Shown here in pieces: positions 46,214-57,371 of a stretch of DNA of 64,000 bases (its first letter is position 1; each line of letters begins with the position of its first letter). Under the pieces are notes generated by a model. That model searched no databases. It had not been told where the DNA came from and saw nothing but the letters and a program-made list of their open reading frames with translations. Where the stretch lies: the NCBI RefSeq assembly GCF_014200675.1, contig NZ_JACHCI010000006.1:1-64000 (forward strand), given 5' to 3'. A program made the translations under genes and the position numbers. The stretch comes from Janthinobacterium saanense. Its GTDB lineage: Bacteria > Pseudomonadota > Gammaproteobacteria > Burkholderiales > Burkholderiaceae_D.

Positions 46214-46579
46214 TTACACACTCCAGAGTATCTGTACCGTCCAGCCGGCACAAGCGATCAACCACAGCATGGTGGCAATTTGCAGGGTCAAACGGAGGCC
46301 AGCGCTTTTCACGTAGTCCATCCAGATGTCGCGTACGCCGACCCATGCGTGGTAGAACAGCGCCAGGAAAGTCACCAGGCTGAATAATTTAAACCATTGC
46401 TGTGCGAACAGACCAGCCCAGCCTTCATAAGTGAAGTTGTTGCCGGTCAAGAAAGAGATGAGCAGGATGGCAACGTATGCCACCATGACGATGGCGGTGA
46501 CGCGTTGCGCCAGCCAGTCGCGCAAGCCGTAATGGGCACCGACGACGAGGCGTTTCGGTCCGATGTTATTGTCTGCCAT
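46214..46579 (-). CDS. sdhD: Succinate dehydrogenase membrane anchor subunit SdhD
   Basis: 121 aa from the ATG at 46579 ([20 protein letters not shown]). Three membrane helices (about 27-47, 62-80, 96-117). [15 protein letters not shown] matches the quinone-site region, and [17 protein letters not shown] contains the heme-ligand His and the quinone-site Asp/Tyr region. It sits between sdhC and sdhA. Confidence 0.94.
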   Translation of the reverse strand: MADNNIGPKRLVVGAHYGLRDWLAQRVTAIVMVAYVAILLISFLTGNNFTYEGWAGLFAQQWFKLFSLVTFLALFYHAWVGVRDIWMDYVKSAGLRLTLQIATMLWLIACAGWTVQILWSV

Positions 46580-46581
46580 GT

Positions 46582-47004
46582 TTAAAATACTCCAAACAGT
46601 TTCAAAGCGACCAGGGCGGTCAGCACCAGGCTCACGACCAGCACCGAGGAAGCGGTCTTGCGTGCCGACTGCTTTTCGATGGCGACGTGCACATCCATGA
46701 ACAGATGGCGGATACCGGCGCAGAAGTGATGCAGGAAGGCCCAGACCAGACCCAGGGTGATCAATTTGACCAGCCAGTGCGAGGCGATGCCGTGGAAGTA
46801 GGCGTAGGACATTTCGGAACGCAAGCTCAGTTCCAGCATGTACAGGATGCAAGGCAGCAGGGCGAACATGATAAAGCCACTGATACGGTGCAGGATCGAG
46901 ACGATGGCGCCAACGGCCATGCGGTAGTTAGACAATTCGGTAACATGAATGTTACGGAATTGCGGCCGTTCTTTTTTTGGTACTTCTCTTACGGCTTCAG
47001 ACAT
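46582..47004 (-). CDS. sdhC: Succinate dehydrogenase cytochrome b556 subunit SdhC
   Basis: 140 aa from the ATG at 47004 (MSEAVREVPKKERPQFRNIH), with GGGGAGG 8 nt upstream. Three membrane helices. SILHRISGFIMF holds the conserved Ser/Arg of the quinone site, and LHHFCAGIRHLFMDVH contains the heme-b His ligand. First gene of the sdhCDAB-sdhE-gltA operon. Confidence 0.95.
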   Translation of the reverse strand: MSEAVREVPKKERPQFRNIHVTELSNYRMAVGAIVSILHRISGFIMFALLPCILYMLELSLRSEMSYAYFHGIASHWLVKLITLGLVWAFLHHFCAGIRHLFMDVHVAIEKQSARKTASSVLVVSLVLTALVALKLFGVF

Positions 47005-47092
47005 GACAAAAACCTCCCCTTTGAATTTCAACTAAATATTGAAGCCGCGATTTTCGCCGATTTTCGCAACCCACACCAATATCTATTGTTAC

Positions 47093-47122
47093 ATATAACC
47101 AAAATGGTTTTTTACTACACAA
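47093..47122 (-). promoter_or_regulatory. Predicted promoter of the sdh-gltA operon
   Basis: Minus strand TTGTGT (47122-47117), 18-bp spacer, TTATAT (47098-47093), about 80 bp before the sdhC ATG. The rest of the 306-bp gap between gntR and sdhC is AT-rich near sdhC and shows only a short AACCA/TGGTT hairpin within the spacer (47098-47110). Confidence 0.45.
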
Positions 47123-47310
47123 CTTCGCGCTACTTTCCGTAGTTCACGTAATTTAATTACAGAAATGCCTGCACTGCTGTCGCCCGCCAAGGGCTGGCAA
47201 CGCCTTGCCTGCATCCTGCTGTCTCCCATGCCCGCCTCGCGACTGGCACGTCACAAGCGATGACCGTCAACCTTGCCGCTTTTTCGGGCCCTGACAAGCG
47301 CCCCGCAGCT

Positions 47311-48177
47311 TCAGCTGAGTTCATTCTGGTAATGATGATGGCTGGTCAGGTACAAGCCCCGACGCAGTTCGACCGGCTTGTCGCCATAGGTAAACGACAC
47401 ACGCTCCGAGCTGAGCAGCGGCGTGCCGGCCTGAATATTTAACAATTGCGCGGCGTCGGCGTCGGCGCACACGGCGCGGATCTGCTCGGACGCCCGTATC
47501 ATGCGTGTACCAAATTCTGTTTCAAACAGGCCATACATCGGCCCCTTGTATTCCACCAGGCGCTCGGCCGTCAGACCCTTGAAGATCAGGCCCGGCAACC
47601 ATAGCTCTTCGACAATGGTCGGCACGCCGTCGAAATACTGCACGCGCTTGATGAAAATGACGGCATCGCCCGATTTCAATTCCATCAGGCGCGCCACGTC
47701 GGCCGGCGCGCGCACCCGGCGGACTTCTAAAAACTTGCTTTCGGGATAATGCGGCACACCTTCGTCCGGCACCAGGCGCAGGAAGCGGAAATGCGCGCGC
47801 GCCTCATGGTGGGTGGACACGAACGTGCCCTTGCCCTGGCGGCGCATGACGAGATTCTCGGCCGCCAGCTCATCGATGGCCTTGCGCACCGTGCCCTGGC
47901 TGACCTTGAAACGGCCGGCCAGTTCGACTTCACTAGGGATCAGCTCGCCCGGCTTCCACTCGCCCGATTGCAGGCTCTGCGTGATGAGCGCCTTGATTTG
48001 CTGATACAAAGGACTGAAGGTGGGCGAGGCGCTGGCGACCGGTGCGGTCGCCAGCGGATTGGCCGGATTGGCCGGTGCAGCAGGGGGAGTGACGCTGGCC
48101 GGGCTGCCCGCGGTCGGACTGACCGCCCCGCTTGCAGCAGTGGCATTGGTGGTCAGATTGGACGAGGCGGAATTCAT
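47311..48177 (-). CDS. GntR-family (HutC subfamily) transcriptional regulator
   Basis: 288 aa from the ATG at 48177 (MNSASSNLTTNATAASG). A Pro/Ala-rich disordered N-terminus (about 1-55) precedes the winged HTH (PLYQQIKALITQSLQSGEW, FKVSQGTVRKAIDELAAENL) and a UTRA ligand domain (about 130-280). It lies between sdhC and the divergent mdh, a conserved Burkholderiales arrangement, and probably controls these TCA genes. A perfect palindrome lies 58 bp upstream. Confidence 0.92.
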   Translation of the reverse strand: MNSASSNLTTNATAASGAVSPTAGSPASVTPPAAPANPANPLATAPVASASPTFSPLYQQIKALITQSLQSGEWKPGELIPSEVELAGRFKVSQGTVRKAIDELAAENLVMRRQGKGTFVSTHHEARAHFRFLRLVPDEGVPHYPESKFLEVRRVRAPADVARLMELKSGDAVIFIKRVQYFDGVPTIVEELWLPGLIFKGLTAERLVEYKGPMYGLFETEFGTRMIRASEQIRAVCADADAAQLLNIQAGTPLLSSERVSFTYGDKPVELRRGLYLTSHHHYQNELS

Positions 48178-48234
48178 AGTCCGACATTTCAACACAAATC
48201 ACTGCACACGTCCAGTAAAACACTAGAACTTTGC

Positions 48235-48250
48235 TGTCTTATATAAGACA
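48235..48250. promoter_or_regulatory. 16-bp perfect palindrome, probable GntR operator
   Basis: TGTCTTATATAAGACA lies in the divergent gntR/mdh gap, 10 bp upstream of the mdh -35. It is well placed to repress or activate mdh and to autoregulate gntR. Binding is inferred from position and symmetry. Confidence 0.6.
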
Positions 48251-48260
48251 TAAGATATGA

Positions 48261-48289
48261 TTGACAGATGGGAATCGGAGGCCTAAACT
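48261..48289 (+). promoter_or_regulatory. Predicted sigma70 promoter of mdh
   Basis: TTGACA (48261-48266), 17-bp spacer, TAAACT (48284-48289). Start would be near 48296, giving a leader of about 190 nt rich in GC stems (GCCGGCC near 48322 and GGCCGG near 48396). Confidence 0.65.
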
Positions 48290-48483
48290 GCCCTCGACAA
48301 AACTTGTGAGCCAGCGTTTTATGCTGCCGGCCAGCCACTCTGGCATTGTGCAGCACAGCCGTTACGGCAGCGTACACCGGCAATTCGGTGGCGTCGGCCG
48401 GTTTTGGTATCATTACAGTTTTTCCGGACAAGCGTAGGCCCAGCCTCAAGCCCGTTTTCTTATCCCATTTTTGGAGATTCATC

Positions 48484-49473
48484 ATGGCTAAAACCCCAAT
48501 GCGTGTTGCAGTGACCGGCGCCGCCGGCCAGATCGGCTACGCCCTGTTGTTCCGCATCGCCAACGGCGACATGCTCGGTAAAGACCAGCCTGTCATCCTG
48601 CAATTGCTTGAAATCGCGGACGAAAAAGCCCAGAAGGCGCTCAAGGGCGTGATGATGGAAATCGACGACTGCGCGTTCCCGCTGCTGACCGAGATGACCG
48701 CTCACGCCGATCCGCTGACCGCATTCAAGGATGTCGACGTTGCCGTACTGGTGGGCGCACGTCCACGCGGCCCAGGCATGGAACGCAAGGACCTGCTGGA
48801 AGCGAATGCACAAATCTTCACCGTACAAGGCAAGGCACTGGACGCCGTCGCTTCGCGCAATGTCAAAGTCCTGGTAGTCGGCAACCCAGCCAACACCAAT
48901 GCTTACATCGCCATGAAATCGGCGCCATCGCTGCCAGCGAAAAACTTCACCGCCATGCTGCGCCTGGACCACAACCGCGCGCTGTCGCAAGTCGCTGCCA
49001 AGACCGGCACCGCCGTGAAAGACATCGAGAAGCTGACCGTCTGGGGCAACCACTCGCCGACGATGTACGCCGACTACCGCTTCGCCACCGTCAACGGCAA
49101 GGCTGTCAAAGACCTGATCAACGATCAGGAATGGAACGCCAACACCTTCCTGCCGACCGTCGGCAAGCGCGGCGCGGCCATCATCGATGCACGCGGCCTG
49201 TCGTCGGCAGCGTCGGCAGCGAACGCCGCCATCGACCATATCCATGACTGGATCCTGGGCACCGCCGGCAAATGGACCACCATGGGCGTACCTTCGGATG
49301 GCTCGTATGGCATCCCTGAAGGCACCGTGTTCGGCTTCCCGGTCACCACCGAAAACGGTGAATACACCATCGTTCAAGGTCTGGAAATCGATGCATTCTC
49401 GCAAGAGCGCATCAACCTGACCCTGAAAGAGCTGACCGAAGAGCGCGAAGGCGTGAAACACCTGCTGGCTTAA
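48484..49473 (+). CDS. mdh: Malate dehydrogenase
   Basis: NAD-dependent oxidation of malate to oxaloacetate; 329 aa from the ATG at 48484, with GGAGA 8 nt upstream. NAD-binding [20 protein letters not shown], substrate loop [15 protein letters not shown], and catalytic His in [15 protein letters not shown]. This is the longer 'type 2' MDH found in betaproteobacteria. Divergent from gntR and followed by a CitE-like lyase. Confidence 0.97.
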   Translation: MAKTPMRVAVTGAAGQIGYALLFRIANGDMLGKDQPVILQLLEIADEKAQKALKGVMMEIDDCAFPLLTEMTAHADPLTAFKDVDVAVLVGARPRGPGMERKDLLEANAQIFTVQGKALDAVASRNVKVLVVGNPANTNAYIAMKSAPSLPAKNFTAMLRLDHNRALSQVAAKTGTAVKDIEKLTVWGNHSPTMYADYRFATVNGKAVKDLINDQEWNANTFLPTVGKRGAAIIDARGLSSAASAANAAIDHIHDWILGTAGKWTTMGVPSDGSYGIPEGTVFGFPVTTENGEYTIVQGLEIDAFSQERINLTLKELTEEREGVKHLLA

Positions 49474-49485
49474 GTCCAGTGTAGT

Positions 49486-49547
49486 GGCGGCGCGGCCTGA
49501 GCGCCGCCTGCCATGCAGCCGCTCCGCGAAAATCGCGGTGCGGCTGT
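49486..49547 (+). terminator. Two tandem hairpins downstream of mdh
   Basis: The first is GGCGGCGC (49486-49493) with GCGCCGCC (49501-49508). The second is a 14-bp interrupted stem (49515-49522 with 49540-49547, and 49524-49529 with 49533-49538). Neither has a good T-run (TTCTATCC follows), so read-through to the lyase is likely. Confidence 0.4.
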
Positions 49548-49584
49548 TCTATCCAGTTATTTTCACCTGCAGATTGCCTTAAGC

Positions 49585-50583
49585 ATGCACCCTTCCGAGG
49601 TTTTATTCCAAGGTAAACGCCAGCCGCTGCTGCTCGCCGCTTGCGACCACTACGCCGGCTCTGAAAAGCTGATGCGTAAATCGATTGCCTTGCAACAAGA
49701 GCTTGGCCCGCTGTTCGACATCACCTTCGATTGCGAAGACGGCGCCAGCGCCGGCAATGAAGAAGCCCACGCGCAGCTGGTGGCCGCCCTGATCGCCAGC
49801 GACGATAACCAGTTCAATCGCATCGGCGTGCGCGTGCACGACGTCGACAGCCCATTTTTTGCGCGCGACGTGGAAATCGTCTGCACCGCCGCCCGCCGCC
49901 TGGCCTATATCGCCGTCCCCAAAGTGGGCGGCCTGCAAGACGCCATGCTGGCGATCGACCTGATCAACCTGCACGCGCGCCGTGCCGGCCGCGATGATTT
50001 GCCCGTGCATATATTGATCGAAACACACGGCGCGCTGCATGACGCCTACGCCATTGCCGCCCTGCCCCAGGTCGAATGCCTGTCGTTTGGCATCATGGAT
50101 TTCGTCTCGGCCCATTACGGCGCCATACCGGCCGCCGCCATGCGCACGCCGGGCCAGTTTACGCATCCGCTGGTGGTGCGCGCCAAGCTGGAAGTGGCGG
50201 CCGCCTGCCACGCCCACGGCAAGGTAGCGTCGCACAATGTGACAACCGACGTGCGCGATTCGGCCGTGGTGGCCAACGACGCCCAGCGCGCTACAGCCGA
50301 GTTCGGCTACACGCGCATGTGGAGCATCCATCCGGACCAGATCAAGCCGATTATCAAGGCCTTTACGCCGCGCCTGTCCGAGGTTAATGAGGCCAGCACG
50401 ATACTCAATGAGGCGCTGCGCGCCAACTGGGGCCCGATTGCGCAGAATGGCCGCTTGCACGACCGTGCCAGCTACCGATATTATTGGACCGTTTTACAGC
50501 GCGCCAAACTGGCAGGCCTCGGCCTGCCCGAGGCGGCTGCTGCATTACTGAACACGCAAACGACCAGCCCTACTGAAAACTGA
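49585..50583 (+). CDS. HpcH/HpaI aldolase / CitE-like CoA-ester lyase
   Basis: 332 aa from the ATG at 49585 (MHPSEVLFQGKRQPLLLAAC). TIM-barrel lyase of the citrate lyase beta/malyl-CoA lyase family. ITFDCEDGASAGNEEAHAQL holds the Mg-binding Glu/Asp, and HILIETHGALHDAYAIAAL and FGIMDFVSAHYG line the active site. The C-terminal WSIHPDQIKPI matches the lid. No other citrate lyase genes are near, so it is more likely a stand-alone (S)-citramalyl/malyl-CoA lyase or a thioesterase. Lies between mdh and acnA. Confidence 0.85.
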   Translation: MHPSEVLFQGKRQPLLLAACDHYAGSEKLMRKSIALQQELGPLFDITFDCEDGASAGNEEAHAQLVAALIASDDNQFNRIGVRVHDVDSPFFARDVEIVCTAARRLAYIAVPKVGGLQDAMLAIDLINLHARRAGRDDLPVHILIETHGALHDAYAIAALPQVECLSFGIMDFVSAHYGAIPAAAMRTPGQFTHPLVVRAKLEVAAACHAHGKVASHNVTTDVRDSAVVANDAQRATAEFGYTRMWSIHPDQIKPIIKAFTPRLSEVNEASTILNEALRANWGPIAQNGRLHDRASYRYYWTVLQRAKLAGLGLPEAAAALLNTQTTSPTEN

Positions 50584-50596
50584 CAGGAATTACACG

Positions 50597-51127
50597 ATGT
50601 CCATCTCCAAATTAGCCATAGCCTGCAGCGTCGCGCTGGGCGCCATGACCCTCGCGCTGGCTCCGGCCAGCTACGCCGCTACCGATACCACGACGCCGGC
50701 GAAAAAGACGGCCAAGGCCAAGCACAGCAAAGCCAAGGCAGCCCCCAAGCCAGCGGCCAAGCCGGCTGAACCGAATCCAGAAGCTGATGAGCCGGACACC
50801 ACGGGCGACACCACCACCGAATTCAATTGCGAACTCGGTGACAAAATCACTATCTACACCAACGCCAACGATGACAAATACATCGCGCTGCGCTGGAAGA
50901 AACGCTTGCATCGCCTGAGCCGCGTTGGCACCACCACTGGCGCCAACCGCTTTGAAAACCGCCTGTATGGCTTGATCTGGATCGGCATCCCGGCCAAAGG
51001 CATGCTGCTGGACTCCAAGCAGAACCGCCAACTGGCCAATGAATGCAAGGATGCAGAGCAGTTGAAACCGGCAGTGGCAGCGGAAACGCCGCCATCGCTG
51101 GGCATGCACCAGGCAACCGGCAGCTGA
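50597..51127 (+). CDS. Exported MliC-like (lysozyme inhibitor fold) protein
   Basis: 176 aa, AGGA 8 nt before the ATG, 13 bp after the lyase gene. A signal peptide (MSISKLAIACSVALGAMTLA, cleavage after ASYA) and a Lys/Ala/Pro linker are followed by a small beta domain: FNCELGDKITIYTNANDDKY, YGLIWIGIPAKGMLLDSKQN, then NEC. The Cys pair and spacing resemble MliC/PliC lysozyme inhibitors, but similarity is modest. Located in the acn cluster as in other Burkholderiales; function not established. Confidence 0.65.
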   Translation: MSISKLAIACSVALGAMTLALAPASYAATDTTTPAKKTAKAKHSKAKAAPKPAAKPAEPNPEADEPDTTGDTTTEFNCELGDKITIYTNANDDKYIALRWKKRLHRLSRVGTTTGANRFENRLYGLIWIGIPAKGMLLDSKQNRQLANECKDAEQLKPAVAAETPPSLGMHQATGS

Positions 51128-51141
51128 TGTGAGTAGCAAGG

Positions 51142-51155
51142 GCCTCCCCGGAGGC
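51142..51155 (+). terminator. Short hairpin before acnA
   Basis: GCCTC/GAGGC around CCCG, followed by CAGTCATATTTT. Weak; may reduce read-through into acnA. Confidence 0.3.
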
Positions 51156-51213
51156 TCAGTCATATTTTGTAATTTGAATAATCAATAAAGACGATACCCA
51201 ACAAGGAGAGGTC

Positions 51214-53934
<2,721 letters not shown>

Positions 53935-53951
53935 TTAGATAGCACCACATG

Positions 53952-53982
53952 AAAACGCCGGTCGCTGACCGGCGTTTTTTTT
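53952..53982 (+). terminator. Terminator of acnA
   Basis: A 9-bp stem ACGCCGGTC/GACCGGCGT (53955-53963 with 53967-53975) around GCT, flanked by As and eight Ts. Confidence 0.95.
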
Positions 53983-54144
53983 CGTCCATACTGCTGGCAG
54001 AGCTTGAAATTTTCATATTCGCCATGATCTGGTGCTCAGCTTGCGCTGCATGCGTGGCCGAATCCTCTACAATAGGGCTCATAAGGGTTTATCATTTATT
54101 TGACTGATCCATTTTTTTTTACTTTACGAGACTCTTATCCCGCT

Positions 54145-55398
54145 ATGCGTCGTCCTTCCAAAGATTCATCCCATAAACTGACTGCCGACAGCCAGCGCCT
54201 GGTCACCTTTGCCCAGGCGATCGTACAGGCAGCCAGCCGCCTCGAAGAGCGGTCCTGGGAACACAGCCTCGATACGCAGCTCCAGAAATTGCTCAAGACG
54301 GGTCACCAGGACACCATCGACAACACCCTCGGCAGCCTGTTCAAGGAAGACTTGAACGCCTACGACGTCCTGATGGACAGCGTGGAAGCTGGCAGCGAAT
54401 CGACCGTCATCGTTCACGAAGACGTGCGCTACGACGCCCTGCTGGTGGCCGTGCCCATCCTGGCCTGGACGCGTTTTTCCATCGCCTCGGGCCCCATGGC
54501 CAGCGACGCGCACGGCGTGCTGTCGGCGCACTTTGCCGCGCACCTGCTGGCCGACGGCACCAAAATGGCCATGGCGCCTACCCTGTATTCCATCGACCAG
54601 TTGCCGCGCAGCCATGTCGAAACCTATGCCAAGACGCAGAAACTGGCGCTGGCCGCCCTGAAGGGCACGGCCGCCAAGCCGTCAGCCAAAGAAGCGGAAA
54701 CGGCACCCTTCCTGGCCGACACGCGCTATCTGCTGGTGGCCGTGGTCGCGCCCACCGGCGCGCCGCTGTTCCGCTGGCAAACGCCGGCCACGCAGCTCGA
54801 CTTCATCGCCGAGCGCAGCGCAGCATTGGCCCAATGGCGCGCGCAGGCCACGCCGACGATCGCCCGCATGCTGCCTGGCTGCGGCCTGGAATTGCTGCTG
54901 CCGGAAGCGTATTACGTGGCCTGCCGCGAAGCAGACAAGCTGATACGCCCGGTCTCCGTGCGGGCTGCCGTGCACTATCTGACGCACACGCTGGCCATCG
55001 AAGCGTCGGAACTGCGCGCCGTGATCGCCGGCTTTGGCGAAGAATCGGCCGACGGCCAGGTGGACGAATACCGCATCGCATTCACCCTGCGCCAGGCGCC
55101 GGAGGTCATTTACGGCATCGTCTGGCCCTTGTATGGCCAGGAAGATGAAGACGGCACGCCTATCGAAGGCTTGATACAGGTCGGCATCGCCGCGCTCGAC
55201 AAGCAAAAGACGCCTATCGATGAAATCATCGAACACCTGAACGCCGCCGGCGTGACGCAGATCAAGCGCCACACCGAACGTTATGTGGGCGAGTACTGCG
55301 ACGATTGCGGCGCCCCGCTGTTTGCCGACCCGGTCGGCGAATTGGCGCATGCGGAAATGCCGGAAGATACCCCTCAGGGCGACCAGCATTTCCATTGA
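54145..55398 (+). CDS. DUF2863 family protein
   Basis: 417 aa from the ATG at 54145 (MRRPSKDSSHKLTADSQRLV); the upstream TTG frame is unlikely. Recognised as DUF2863, a cytosolic family largely confined to Burkholderiales, without known function. No membrane helix or signal. The C-terminus has a Cys pair (YCDDCGAPLF) and a His-rich end (DQHFH), which might bind metal. Monocistronic between two terminators. Confidence 0.8.
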   Translation: MRRPSKDSSHKLTADSQRLVTFAQAIVQAASRLEERSWEHSLDTQLQKLLKTGHQDTIDNTLGSLFKEDLNAYDVLMDSVEAGSESTVIVHEDVRYDALLVAVPILAWTRFSIASGPMASDAHGVLSAHFAAHLLADGTKMAMAPTLYSIDQLPRSHVETYAKTQKLALAALKGTAAKPSAKEAETAPFLADTRYLLVAVVAPTGAPLFRWQTPATQLDFIAERSAALAQWRAQATPTIARMLPGCGLELLLPEAYYVACREADKLIRPVSVRAAVHYLTHTLAIEASELRAVIAGFGEESADGQVDEYRIAFTLRQAPEVIYGIVWPLYGQEDEDGTPIEGLIQVGIAALDKQKTPIDEIIEHLNAAGVTQIKRHTERYVGEYCDDCGAPLFADPVGELAHAEMPEDTPQGDQHFH

Positions 55399-55420
55399 TA
55401 TTGGTGGCGCTTCAAAAGCA

Positions 55421-55452
55421 AAAAAAGGCAGAACCGGGGTTCTGCCTTTTTT
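55421..55452. terminator. Bidirectional terminator between DUF2863 and CYTH genes
   Basis: AGGCAGAAC (55426-55434) pairs with GTTCTGCCT (55439-55447), flanked by A6 and T6, so it works for both converging genes. Confidence 0.93.
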
Positions 55453-55470
55453 ATGGCTGCCAGTATTAAT

Positions 55471-55935
55471 TTACCACTGTGAATACGGGTGGCGGATCAG
55501 ATTGGCGTTGTAATAGCGCGTGTCGTCGGACACTTCGGCGCCGATCCAGTCCGGCTTTTCAAACGGCTGGTCGACCGAATGCAGCTCGATCTCGGCCACC
55601 ACCAGGCCAAAATTGGCGCCCAGGAATTCATCGACTTCCCACACCATGCCCGCATACATGATGCGGCGCCGGTATTTTTCGATCAGCGGCTGTTCGCACA
55701 GGCCGTCGAGCAATTCATTGGCGTCGACCAGCGGTATCGGATATTCCCATTCACCGCGGCGGGTACCCACGTTCGCGCCCTTGATGGTCAGCATCGCGTG
55801 CTGGCCTTCGATGCGCACGCGCACCACGCGTTCGCGCTGCGACGACAGATAACCCTGGCGCAGCAATACCGGTTCGGCCAGGGTGCGCCAGCCATCGCCC
55901 TGTAACAGGTATTTGCGTTCGATCTCGACGCCCAT
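55471..55935 (-). CDS. CYTH-domain triphosphatase family protein
   Basis: 154 aa from the ATG at 55935 (MGVEIERKYLLQGDG). The EIERK signature marks the triphosphate tunnel metalloenzyme fold; further charged strands RVVRVRIEGQHAMLTIKG and VWEVDEFLG carry metal and phosphate ligands. Bacterial relatives hydrolyse inorganic triphosphate; the exact substrate is unknown. It follows the M14 carboxypeptidase by 11 bp as the second gene of a two-gene unit. Confidence 0.88.
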   Translation of the reverse strand: MGVEIERKYLLQGDGWRTLAEPVLLRQGYLSSQRERVVRVRIEGQHAMLTIKGANVGTRRGEWEYPIPLVDANELLDGLCEQPLIEKYRRRIMYAGMVWEVDEFLGANFGLVVAEIELHSVDQPFEKPDWIGAEVSDDTRYYNANLIRHPYSQW

Positions 55936-55946
55936 GATCACGCCTC

Positions 55947-57068
55947 TCAGTCCAGCGACAGCAAGATAGGCTGCAGCATGGCCGCGCCCAGCGCCGCACT
56001 GCGCGCGCCATTCCAGCCCACCGATGGATCTGGCAAGTCGGCGTTTTCCTTGAACGGCATTTCCAGGGTCAGCGCCAGGCACTGGAAGTGGTGGCCGATG
56101 TATTTCGACGCCAGGGTCAGCATGTCCGATTTGTACTTGCTGGCGGCATAGCCGAACTTGTCCTGGAAGTCAGGGCTGGCTTGCTTGTAGCGCTCGATGA
56201 AAGCCTTCTGGTGCGCAGCCTGGGCCGGCGTGAAGTTTTCCAGCATTTCATTGCCGGCCACGAAGTTGTAGGGCAGCGCTTCATCGCCATGGATGTCGAA
56301 GAACATGTCGACGCCGGTGGCGTGGATCTTTTCTTTCACGCACAGCACTTCCGGGCTGGAGGCCAGGGATGGGGTCATCCATTCGCGGTTCAGGTTGGCG
56401 CCGGCCGCGTTGGTGCGCAGGTTGCCGCGGATAGCACCATCCGGATTCATGTTCGGCACGATGTGGAACACGGCGCGCTGCAAGAGCTTGCGCGCGATAG
56501 GATTCGCATCGTCCAGCAGGGAATCGATCAAGCCTTCGACAAACCATTCCGCCATCGACTCGCCCGGATGCTGGCGCGCGATGATCCAGATTTTCTTTTC
56601 AGCCAGCGGATCGCCGATGGTCACCAGATTCATGTCGCGGCCATCGACCGTGTTGCCCAAGTCGGAGACACGCACCAAAGGGTGTTCCGCCACTTCGCCC
56701 AGCAGGCGCAGATGGCGTTCCCACGAATAGGGCTCGAAATAGGCGTAATACACGCTATCGAGTTCCGGCGTATGCGAAATCGTCATGACCTGGCCATCAA
56801 AGCTGGTCGGCACGCGGAACCAGTTTTCGCTGTCGTAGCTGGCGACCGCCTGGTAGCCCTCGTAGCCTGCCGGGTAGGTTGCCTGGCCTGCGTTCAAAAA
56901 GCGCATGCTGCAGTGCTGTCCGCGCGCGCCTTGCAGGCGGAAGTGGAACCATTGATGGATGTCGGCGTGCGAGTCCTTGCGCAATTTCAGGTCGATGGCG
57001 CCGGCGCTGGCGGCGCTGACTACCTCGATGGCGCCCGAGTCGAAATTCTGGCTGATTTTAATGGTCAT
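55947..57068 (-). CDS. M14-family zinc carboxypeptidase (cytosolic CCP-like)
   Basis: 373 aa without signal peptide. An N-terminal beta domain (about 1-115) typical of cytosolic carboxypeptidases (Nna1/CCP) precedes the peptidase: zinc His/Glu in ARQHPGESMAEWF, substrate Arg region NMNPDGAIRGNLRTNAAGAN, LNREW, second zinc His in FFDIHGDEALPYN, and catalytic Glu in CLALTLEMPF. Eukaryotic homologues remove glutamate side chains from tubulin; the bacterial substrate is unknown. Confidence 0.88.
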   Translation of the reverse strand: MTIKISQNFDSGAIEVVSAASAGAIDLKLRKDSHADIHQWFHFRLQGARGQHCSMRFLNAGQATYPAGYEGYQAVASYDSENWFRVPTSFDGQVMTISHTPELDSVYYAYFEPYSWERHLRLLGEVAEHPLVRVSDLGNTVDGRDMNLVTIGDPLAEKKIWIIARQHPGESMAEWFVEGLIDSLLDDANPIARKLLQRAVFHIVPNMNPDGAIRGNLRTNAAGANLNREWMTPSLASSPEVLCVKEKIHATGVDMFFDIHGDEALPYNFVAGNEMLENFTPAQAAHQKAFIERYKQASPDFQDKFGYAASKYKSDMLTLASKYIGHHFQCLALTLEMPFKENADLPDPSVGWNGARSAALGAAMLQPILLSLD

Positions 57069-57371
57069 GTACTGATCCTATCCCATAAAGTAAATGTTAC
57101 GACGGGCCGCGTGGAGCGCCGCCGCAACCATAAAAGAGCAGTGTAAGCTATCCCTCTATTTTCCGCGCTTTGGCCCCATTCGCAAAGCCTGCCACACCGT
57201 TTACGCACCAATACGGGGCAAAAACTGGAAAAGTTCACAGCAAAGCCATAAAAAGTCGGCCTGCCAGCGTCTCGACCAGACAAAAAACTGCTTTGTAACA
57301 AGCCCGGAAACATTGCCTCCATGTACCGCACCTATAATTCCATTTTTTGACTTAGTCGCCAGGAAAGTGTC
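57069..57371. promoter_or_regulatory. 303-bp divergent gap between M14 peptidase and TetR genes
   Basis: No ORF is supported. For the TetR gene there is a TATAAT at 57333-57338 with TTGCCT at 57313-57318; the 14-bp spacer is too short for a strong promoter. No clear palindrome was found for the regulator. Confidence 0.35.

Noticed and set aside
43635-46316. 893-aa open frame opposite sdhB and sdhA
   Set aside because: Antisense shadow of two certain genes, with His/Val/Arg-rich composition typical of such frames.
47098-47110. AACCA/TGGTT hairpin followed by six Ts on the plus strand
   Set aside because: No plus-strand gene ends here; it overlaps the predicted sdh promoter spacer and is too short to be a real terminator.
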